NCBI GenBank assembly: GCA_009827215.1
Contig: WUAJ01000104.1
Span: 1-8,140, forward strand
DNA: 8,140 nucleotides
Source of the DNA: Phycisphaeraceae bacterium
Lineage (GTDB): Bacteria > Planctomycetota > Phycisphaerae > Phycisphaerales > UBA1924
Direction: 5' to 3'
Below are positions 1 to 5,609 of this stretch, in pieces. Below the pieces are notes generated by a model, which was not told where the DNA came from, made no database searches, and saw only the letters and a program-made list of their open reading frames with translations. The position numbers and the translations under genes are program-made. Within the stretch, counting starts at the first letter, position 1, and the number at the start of each line of letters is the position of its first letter.

Positions 1-2431
1 TATCGAGGGGTTCGAGCTGGAGGGGGATCGCATCATTGATTTTGTGATCCACGATCACGACGGGGATGGGTTGAATGATCTGGTGCTGTGCTCGACGCTC
101 ATATTCTCGATTGAGCCTTGGATCAATACTGGGGATGGCTTTGAACAAGGAATGGTGCTGAGCGGGAAGGAAGATAACTTTGTCAGCTTCCAAAGGTTCC
201 TGATCGAGGACATCGACCAGGATGGGGCTGCGGATTATCTCGTGAGCAACTGTGATGCATCTGTAGTCTGGTATCGCGGGGAGGACGGGGTGTACTCGCA
301 AGAGATCGTACCGTTTATTGCGTATGACGAGGAGCAACTCGCAGTGACGGATGCGGACGGCGATGGGGACATGGATCTGGTCGCGTTGGAAGTGCAATCC
401 AATGACATACGCGTAACAATGCAGGAGGGCGGGGTGTGGATTGATCCGGATGATGATGATGACGAGTTTGAGTTTGCGCCATCGTTGCAGGCATCGAACT
501 TTCAGTTTCAGGGGGACGCCGCGTGCTTTGCGGATGTAAATGGTGACGGGCTGATGGACATTGTGGCACAGGGTGATAGCGATCTGGATGGAGATATCCG
601 CTGGTCGTTTGGGTTCTATCTGGCGCCGTTCTCGGAGGATGACTCGCAGGAGATCCTGTTGTTTGGGATTCCCGACTTTGAGAACGCATATTCGAGCGAG
701 TACAGCAATCCTGAGAATGAGCTACGGAACTTGCGCTCTGTAGGTGATCTGGATGGTGATGGGACGGATGATCTGCTGTACTTCCCGCTTTACGAGAATC
801 CGACTGGGTGGCGGGTCAGCGATCCGCTGAATCTCAATGGAAGGCGCGCTGTGTACAACGAGCTCGGTGTGCACGGCGAGGGGATACATGTATATCAAGC
901 ACGGCGTGAGTACGACCAGTTTGTGTATCGTGATGCGATGATCGATGTTAATGGGGACGGGATGAAGGATCGGGTGACGCCGACGATTGCGGAGCGGTTT
1001 GATTATTCATTTGAGACCTTTGAAGAGCAGCTCGGACTGGCGGTGTGGGGTGTGCTTGCGAATCCGATGAAGCGGGATGTGGTGTTTGAGGAGCAGGACG
1101 CATTTGGAAGGTACAGTCTTTCGCATGTCATCACGGCGGACTTTGATGGTGATGGTGATCCGGAGATTTTGGGAAATGATGATGGGTTCCGTGTTTTCGA
1201 TCGGGATGTTGATGGTCGATACAAGTGGGATCGTGATACGCGATTCCTTGGAGGCCCAGTCGGATTCCGTACAGTGATTGCACAGATGGATGATGATCCG
1301 ACGCCGGATGTTTTGTCGTTGCGTTTGAGCAGTGGGTCTATTGCTCCGTCTTGTGTTTTGAATCCGGTTATGAGTGGGTTTGAAGGGGAACGCATTATCA
1401 GCCGAGATGTCATTGGGGAGCAAGAGCTTCACAGCATGCTCGATGAGATGAATATCCACTTCAACTCAGAGGACAACTCATTCTCGACGGGCGATGTGGA
1501 TGGGGATGGGACGACGGACATTGTGATCCGTGGGTTCGTGGATATTTTTGACGGGTATCGCGGGGAAGCCGTGCTTGTGTGGCTCAATGATGGCGCTGCA
1601 CAGTTTTCGTTTGGGCCGATCTCTCCGGTTGGGGAGCTTCAGGGCTTGCGGACCTACAACATGGAGCTGATCGATGCGAATCAAGACGAGATGCTTGATG
1701 TCGTGTGTGTTGTCCTTGAGGACGATACTGGGGAGTACGCGATCGAGACGTATTTGAATGATGGTTCGGGGAGCTTTGTGCTCGATCAGAGTTTGTCGAT
1801 CGAGGATTTGTTTGATCTTGAGCCGTATTGGATCGTGGTTGAGGATATTGACGGCGATGGGATTGATGATGTCGCGGTGCTGCTCAATGACCTTGATGAG
1901 CGGCACGAGGTGATTATCGCGTATGGCGGCGAGAGTGGTCTCGAGGATCAGTTGCATCGATGGGCTGGAGGGAGTGCCGCGGAGATTGTGGTTGTGGATC
2001 TTGATGGTGATGGGATGAAGGACTTGCTGAGTTGTTCGTACACAGATGACTCGAGTGGATTTAAGAACTCGGTCTCAGTGATGTTCCAGGACTCGGCGCG
2101 CGAGTTTGAGCCGATGGTGTCGATCGCGGATGTGAACCTGAGCGGGGTCAATGTTGCGGATCTGGACTCGGACGGTGACGTGGATCTGATCGCGTGCTCG
2201 AATGGGTCGAACGATCCGCGTGTGGTGCGTGTCTACTACGGGATTGATCAAGTGTGTCCGGCGGATATGAACTTTGATGGTTCGCTCAACTACTTAGACA
2301 TCGCGTTGTTCTTAAAGCTCGTCGGCGAGGGACGCGAGGCGGCGGATCTGAATCGCGATGGAGTGTTCGGATTTGAAGATGTGAACACATTTCTCGATGC
2401 GTTTATGAATGGGTGCGCTACAGCGCCCTAA
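1..2431 (+). CDS. FG-GAP/VCBS-repeat protein with C-terminal dockerin-like domain (5' end missing)
   Basis: Partial gene. The frame is open from base 2 through the GTG at 44, so that GTG is internal and the true start and any signal peptide lie upstream. The 809 visible residues carry about 13 Asp-rich calcium-loop motifs of the FG-GAP/VCBS type (DxDGDGxxD followed by a hydrophobic strand). They begin near bases 53, 209, 350, 533, 746, 944, 1139, 1289 (degenerate), 1493, 1673 (degenerate), 1844, 1997 and 2159. The 45-70 residue spacing is expected of beta-propeller blades. From base 2255 a C-terminal module starts with CPADMNFDG, has two 12-residue EF-hand-like loops (DMNFDGSLNYLD and DLNRDGVFGFED), and closes with NGC; this resembles the dockerin-type tails of planctomycete secreted proteins. 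Its two cysteines could form a disulfide. The family is normally exported and binds calcium; ligand and function are unknown. A poly-Asp stretch lies near 449-463. The gene stands alone in the visible sequence. Confidence 0.88.
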   Translation, partial: IEGFELEGDRIIDFVIHDHDGDGLNDLVLCSTLIFSIEPWINTGDGFEQGMVLSGKEDNFVSFQRFLIEDIDQDGAADYLVSNCDASVVWYRGEDGVYSQEIVPFIAYDEEQLAVTDADGDGDMDLVALEVQSNDIRVTMQEGGVWIDPDDDDDEFEFAPSLQASNFQFQGDAACFADVNGDGLMDIVAQGDSDLDGDIRWSFGFYLAPFSEDDSQEILLFGIPDFENAYSSEYSNPENELRNLRSVGDLDGDGTDDLLYFPLYENPTGWRVSDPLNLNGRRAVYNELGVHGEGIHVYQARREYDQFVYRDAMIDVNGDGMKDRVTPTIAERFDYSFETFEEQLGLAVWGVLANPMKRDVVFEEQDAFGRYSLSHVITADFDGDGDPEILGNDDGFRVFDRDVDGRYKWDRDTRFLGGPVGFRTVIAQMDDDPTPDVLSLRLSSGSIAPSCVLNPVMSGFEGERIISRDVIGEQELHSMLDEMNIHFNSEDNSFSTGDVDGDGTTDIVIRGFVDIFDGYRGEAVLVWLNDGAAQFSFGPISPVGELQGLRTYNMELIDANQDEMLDVVCVVLEDDTGEYAIETYLNDGSGSFVLDQSLSIEDLFDLEPYWIVVEDIDGDGIDDVAVLLNDLDERHEVIIAYGGESGLEDQLHRWAGGSAAEIVVVDLDGDGMKDLLSCSYTDDSSGFKNSVSVMFQDSAREFEPMVSIADVNLSGVNVADLDSDGDVDLIACSNGSNDPRVVRVYYGIDQVCPADMNFDGSLNYLDIALFLKLVGEGREAADLNRDGVFGFEDVNTFLDAFMNGCATAP

Positions 2432-2475
2432 AGACAGATCCGAAACGGCTTAACATATTATTTTTATGTTTCGTT

Positions 2476-2495
2476 TGTAGGTCACCCTACCTACA
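2476..2495. repeat. Short perfect inverted repeat after the FG-GAP gene
   Basis: TGTAGGT and ACCTACA form a perfect 7-bp stem around a 6-base loop, 45 bases after the stop codon of the FG-GAP gene. There is no T-run on its 3' side, so it is not a classical intrinsic terminator. It could be a weak terminator, a transcript-end stabiliser or an operator. The rest of the 189-base gap is AT-richer (for example the run at 2456-2465) but shows no gene. Confidence 0.35.
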
Positions 2496-2576
2496 GGACT
2501 GGTTGTTTCACCTATTCTGGGCGTGTATTCCGATCATTCTCATCTGTTCTTGCAGCGTGTAGAGCATGTCCTGTAC

Positions 2577-2598
2577 AGTGTTGGTGGGACTCAACACT
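2577..2598. promoter_or_regulatory. Candidate operator dyad upstream of the first PAS-LuxR gene
   Basis: AGTGTTG and CAACACT are perfect 7-bp inverted half-sites separated by 8 bases, 22 bp in all, ending 22 bases before the ATG at 2621. Size and symmetry fit a site for a dimeric LuxR-type regulator, so autoregulation is possible. A run of four T (2598-2601) follows, so an attenuator hairpin is the alternative. I did not find the same half-sites before the other two paralogs, which weakens the operator reading. Confidence 0.3.
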
Positions 2599-2620
2599 TT
2601 TCAGAACGGATTTGGACTAG

Positions 2621-3319
2621 ATGATTGGTACTCCGAGAGTGATACGGCCGGAAGATTTTTCTTTGATCGAGCAGATTCCTGAGATCTCGGGTGTCGCGAG
2701 AGATGAGCATGGTCGCATCATTTGGCACACTGCTCTCTTTGAGCAGTATGCGAGAGAGTTGCGCCCTGTCGGCAAGATGCTTGGTCGTACTTTGCATCAA
2801 GCGATTCCTGAGCCGGCGGCTGACGAACGGGTGGCGGTGTATCGAGAAGTCATGGAGAATGTTGAGATCAGGAACTTCTACCAGCTGAGCCGGGATTATC
2901 GAGAGTTGGTGACTGTCTTTCCATTGGACGAGGATGCGTTTGGTCATCAAGGGATTATGGGTTTGGTGAAAGTATCACCTCACCCTTTGCAGTCGTCCGT
3001 GTTCACTCATATCCCTGTGCTATCTACCCCGAATCTGGCGAAACTCGACGCGCTTTCTGTTCGCGAGCTTGAAGTGTTGCACTACATTGCGATAGGAATG
3101 TCCACTCACGAGATTGCGCAGGAGATCAGTCGCGCAGACAAAACTGTTGAGCATCACATCAACTCGATCCACTCCAAGCTTGGGACCACCAGTCGACCAC
3201 AGCTTGTGAGCTGGGCATCGGAGCGCGGAATCCAATCCTTTACGAGTCATGAATGGGGCTTGATTGTGAAAGGTGCTCAGATTGTTCGGAAGAGTATGAA
3301 GAAGTCTTGCTGCGCCTAG
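2621..3319 (+). CDS. PAS-LuxR transcriptional regulator, paralog 1
   Basis: A 232-residue predicted cytoplasmic regulator. Residues 1-120 look like a PAS-type sensor region, with shared landmarks RPED at 9-12, VARDE at 25-29, W35 and PLDEDAFGH at 101-109. Residues about 143-207 are a LuxR/GerE helix-turn-helix with RELEVLH (148-154), EIA (164-166) and KTVEHHIN (174-181), followed by ERGIQSF (201-207). There is no receiver domain, so phosphorelay control is unlikely; signal sensing by the PAS part is inferred. The start is fixed because an in-frame TAG sits directly before this ATG. The ribosome site is weak (GGA four bases upstream). It is the most diverged of the three in the sensor region, with His36 where the others have Cys36, and it ends in a Cys-Cys-Ala tail. 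The signal and target genes are unknown. Confidence 0.85.
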   Translation: MIGTPRVIRPEDFSLIEQIPEISGVARDEHGRIIWHTALFEQYARELRPVGKMLGRTLHQAIPEPAADERVAVYREVMENVEIRNFYQLSRDYRELVTVFPLDEDAFGHQGIMGLVKVSPHPLQSSVFTHIPVLSTPNLAKLDALSVRELEVLHYIAIGMSTHEIAQEISRADKTVEHHINSIHSKLGTTSRPQLVSWASERGIQSFTSHEWGLIVKGAQIVRKSMKKSCCA

Positions 3320-3460
3320 TTCCGGATCATGGCATACTCGATGCGCCAAGCGAGCTGTGATTCGGTTGTGCAGGTATTGATTTATCCGTCATAGTACCCA
3401 ATTTCAATCTCGAATCGATCGCGTAGGCGAAAAGTACTATCTATGAGAGGTGCGCTCGTT

Positions 3461-3466
3461 TATACT
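3461..3466 (+). promoter_or_regulatory. Possible -10 element for the second PAS-LuxR gene
   Basis: TATACT matches the sigma-70 -10 consensus at five of six positions and lies 38 bases before the ATG at 3505. No good -35 hexamer is present at the expected distance, so this is only suggestive. The 185-base gap between paralogs 1 and 2 holds no gene that I can see and is long enough for an independent promoter. Confidence 0.22.
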
Positions 3467-3504
3467 CGTGTTTCATCGTAGTTTTGATTCTTGCTGGGGA
3501 AAGC

Positions 3505-4212
3505 ATGGCATGTAACACAAGAATGATTCGGCCGGACGACTTTGAGGTGTTTGCTCAGGTTCCGGGGATCGCTTGTGTCGCGCGTGATGAGGAGTTGCGT
3601 CTGTTCTGGTGCTCCCCATCGTTCTATCGGATCGCTGGGAAGGTGGAACACGCGAATCAGATGATCGGAACTACGCTCAGTGATGTGCTTCCTCCTTCGG
3701 CGGCTCAGGAACGCGGGAAGGTACAGCGGCGCGTGATTGAGACTGGAGAGGTGACGAGTCATTATCAGTTCAGTGCTGACTCTCGTGTGATGTGCACCAT
3801 CTTCCCGCTCGATGAAGCCGCTTTCGGTCATCGTGGGATCTTCGCGGTGATGAAAGATTCACCTGTTGATGAACGGCTCGGACTTGATCGCGAGCTTCCG
3901 GTTCTTTCAACACCAAATCTGTACGAACTCAACGCGCTGTCTCCTCGAGAGCTTGAGGTGTTGCATCATGTCGCGGTGGGTCTTGCAACGCAAGAAATCG
4001 CAGAGAAACTGTTTCGAGCACACAAGACTGTGGAGCATCACATCAACTCGATCCATAGCAAACTCGGGACTCATAGCCGAGCACAGCTTGTTCGCTGGAC
4101 CACTGAACGAGGGATTCAGTCCTTTTCCACTGAGGAATGGATGTCGATTCTCGAGGGTGCAGATGGTTTACGAAAAGAAGTTGTCCCAAGTGATGGCGAA
4201 TCTGTAGAATAA
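3505..4212 (+). CDS. PAS-LuxR transcriptional regulator, paralog 2
   Basis: A 235-residue regulator built like its neighbours: a PAS-like sensor region (about 1-120), a short linker ending in STPNL (135-139), and a LuxR-type helix-turn-helix (about 143-207) with RELEVLH, EIA and KTVEHHIN at the same residue numbers as paralogs 1 and 3. The frame is open back to a TTG at 3484. I chose the ATG at 3505 because GGGGA (3496-3500) sits four bases upstream and because this start makes all three paralogs align from residue 1 without gaps. By hand alignment it is identical to paralog 3 at about 113 of the first 212 positions. The sensor region contains Cys24, Cys36 and Cys97. There is no receiver domain. 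It probably binds DNA as a dimer; the signal and targets are unknown. The C-terminal tail after residue 212 is not conserved. Confidence 0.86.
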   Translation: MACNTRMIRPDDFEVFAQVPGIACVARDEELRLFWCSPSFYRIAGKVEHANQMIGTTLSDVLPPSAAQERGKVQRRVIETGEVTSHYQFSADSRVMCTIFPLDEAAFGHRGIFAVMKDSPVDERLGLDRELPVLSTPNLYELNALSPRELEVLHHVAVGLATQEIAEKLFRAHKTVEHHINSIHSKLGTHSRAQLVRWTTERGIQSFSTEEWMSILEGADGLRKEVVPSDGESVE

Positions 4213-4298
4213 TAGTAGGTAGAACTCTCTATCAATCGTGCGTCCAGAGCGGGACACGAGCGAAGATTGGTATTCACCGATTTGTCACCAGTGTGCAC

Positions 4299-4303
4299 GG
4301 GGA
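4299..4303 (+). promoter_or_regulatory. Ribosome binding site deciding the start of paralog 3
   Basis: GGGGA, five bases before the ATG at 4309. The same pentamer precedes paralog 2 at 3496-3500. It supports the ATG at 4309 over the upstream in-frame TTG at 4267, which has no comparable site. Confidence 0.6.
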
Positions 4304-4308
4304 CGCGT

Positions 4309-4998
4309 ATGGATATTCAACAGCGACCAGTTCGCCCGGACGATCTTGGTTTGTTCGCACAGATTCCTGGTGTGCTCGGCGTGGCGCGGGACGAGGATCT
4401 GCGTGTGATTTGGTGCACGGCTTCGTATTGCCGAATTGCGGGGAGCAACAAGACTGTTGAGGACATGATTGGCACAACAGTTGAGGACATGGTCCCGGCT
4501 GGAGCCGCGAACGATCGGATCAAAGTGCATCGTGAGGTGATGGACAGCGGGATGGTGCAGAGTCACTTCCGCTTGATGAATGACACGCGTGTGATCTCGA
4601 CGGTGTATCCGCTCGATGAGCAGGCGTTTGGTCACAAGGGTGTGTTTATCTTGGTGCAGGATGCCTCGGTGCACTCCAAGTTTTTGGAGGGGTATGACAT
4701 CCCGATTATCAAGAGTTCGAATCTGTACAAGCTTGAGCCTTTGACTGCTCGTGAGCTTGAGGTGTTGCATCTTGTCGCGAGCGGACTCTCGACGCGCGAG
4801 ATCGCGGAACGAATGAGTCGCGCTGAGAAAACGGTCGAGCATCACATCAATGCGATTCACACGAAGCTTGAGACGAAGAGCCGAGCGCAGCTTGTTCGAT
4901 GGGCATCGGAACGCGGGATTCAATCGTTCACGGATCAGGAATGGAGTGAACTGGTTTCTGGTGTCAAGCGGCTACGACGCGGCACAAGTGGTCTCTGA
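4309..4998 (+). CDS. PAS-LuxR transcriptional regulator, paralog 3
   Basis: A 229-residue regulator with the same order of parts: PAS-like sensor region (about 1-120; RPDD at 9-12, VARDE at 25-29, WC at 35-36, MIGTT at 53-57, PLDEQAFGH at 101-109), a linker, then a LuxR-type helix-turn-helix (about 143-207) with RELEVLH and KTVEHHIN. The recognition helix is nearly identical to those of paralogs 1 and 2, so the three probably bind the same or similar sites. The start is set by GGGGA five bases upstream and by gap-free alignment with the other two. The gap from paralog 2 is 96 bases, so co-transcription is possible but not tight. There is no receiver domain or membrane segment. Direct sensing of a small ligand, redox state or gas by the PAS part is inference; no cofactor can be named from sequence alone. 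Confidence 0.86.
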   Translation: MDIQQRPVRPDDLGLFAQIPGVLGVARDEDLRVIWCTASYCRIAGSNKTVEDMIGTTVEDMVPAGAANDRIKVHREVMDSGMVQSHFRLMNDTRVISTVYPLDEQAFGHKGVFILVQDASVHSKFLEGYDIPIIKSSNLYKLEPLTARELEVLHLVASGLSTREIAERMSRAEKTVEHHINAIHTKLETKSRAQLVRWASERGIQSFTDQEWSELVSGVKRLRRGTSGL

Positions 4999-5019
4999 CT
5001 CAGTCTTTATACGGCTGAC

Positions 5020-5048
5020 TTGCTGTTTCTTAACATTTCCTTTACACT
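5020..5048 (+). promoter_or_regulatory. Possible sigma-70-like promoter for mgtC
   Basis: TTGCTG (5020-5025) and TACACT (5043-5048) are separated by exactly 17 bases. The match is partial: three of six bases at -35 and four of six at -10. A transcript from here would start near 5055, giving a leader of about 65 bases before the preferred ATG at 5121. It lies in the 122-base gap after the third regulator gene. Confidence 0.3.
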
Positions 5049-5120
5049 ATCTGAATGATTTCGGCATGGACGCTTTGTGATACCGGTGCTCTGGTCGGCG
5101 CGATCGACTGGAGTGTGAGT

Positions 5121-5606
5121 ATGGACGAGAAGATCTCGGTCTTGCTGCGCTTGCTGCTCGCGGCGATCTTTGGGGGATTGCTTGGGTGGGAGCGCGGGCG
5201 CGCGGATAAACCTGCGGATATTCGAACGATGATCCTGATCGGCGCGGGCGCGTCGATGTTCGCGATGCTTGGTCAGCAGTTGATCCATGTTGGAGGCGAC
5301 GAGGCGATCATCCGCGCTGATCCGACGCGCGTACTCTCGTACATCATCTCGGGCGTCGGCTTCCTTGGCGCGGGCGCGATCCTGCACTCGAAGCGTTCGA
5401 TCATTGGATTGACCACGGCGGCATCGATCTGGGTGGTCGCGGCGATCGGTGCGGCGTGCGGGGTCGGGGAGTTCTTGATCGCGTTCTTCTTGTTCGCGAT
5501 CGCGTTCATCACGCTCTGGACGCCTTGGGTGGTGGCGCTTGCGGATGGGACGGTTGATGAAGAGAACGGGAACGGCAATGGGAATGGGCCGCACACGCTT
5601 GAATGA
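5121..5606 (+). CDS. Short MgtC/SapB-family membrane protein
   Basis: A 161-residue predicted inner-membrane protein of the MgtC/SapB family. Family motifs are clear: GGLLGWER (18-25), KPADIRT (30-36), SGVGFLGAGAI (77-87) and GLTTAASIW (96-104). Hydrophobic segments lie at about 7-23, 37-55, 71-88, 98-115 and 117-140. It lacks the extra C-terminal domain of Salmonella MgtC and instead ends in a polar tail with four Asn-Gly repeats (149-156). Members are linked to magnesium limitation, acid stress and modulation of other membrane proteins; the role here is unknown. An in-frame ATG at 5055 would add 22 residues. I prefer 5121 because GGAG (5110-5113) lies seven bases upstream and the family usually begins just before the first membrane segment. 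Its stop is three bases from the converging purB stop. Confidence 0.85.
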   Translation: MDEKISVLLRLLLAAIFGGLLGWERGRADKPADIRTMILIGAGASMFAMLGQQLIHVGGDEAIIRADPTRVLSYIISGVGFLGAGAILHSKRSIIGLTTAASIWVVAAIGAACGVGEFLIAFFLFAIAFITLWTPWVVALADGTVDEENGNGNGNGPHTLE

Positions 5607-5609
5607 GTG

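Noticed and set aside
449..463. GAT-type triplet run as a phase-variable microsatellite
   Set aside because: A change of whole triplets only alters the poly-Asp length in frame, and the run is short and imperfect, so switching is not supported.
1478..1957. Minus-strand frames opposite the FG-GAP gene (also 315-689 and 1003-1459)
   Set aside because: GAT-rich repeat codons read backwards give long open frames without stops. Compositions are repetitive and no family is recognisable.
3391..3440. ATAGTAC ... GTACTAT inverted repeat with a 36-base spacer before the second regulator gene
   Set aside because: About one 7-bp repeat with unrestricted spacing is expected by chance in a gap of this size.
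3484..3504. Upstream TTG start for the second regulator gene (and TTG at 4267 for the third)
   Set aside because: These lack ribosome sites and break the gap-free alignment of the three paralogs; the ATGs at 3505 and 4309 both follow GGGGA.
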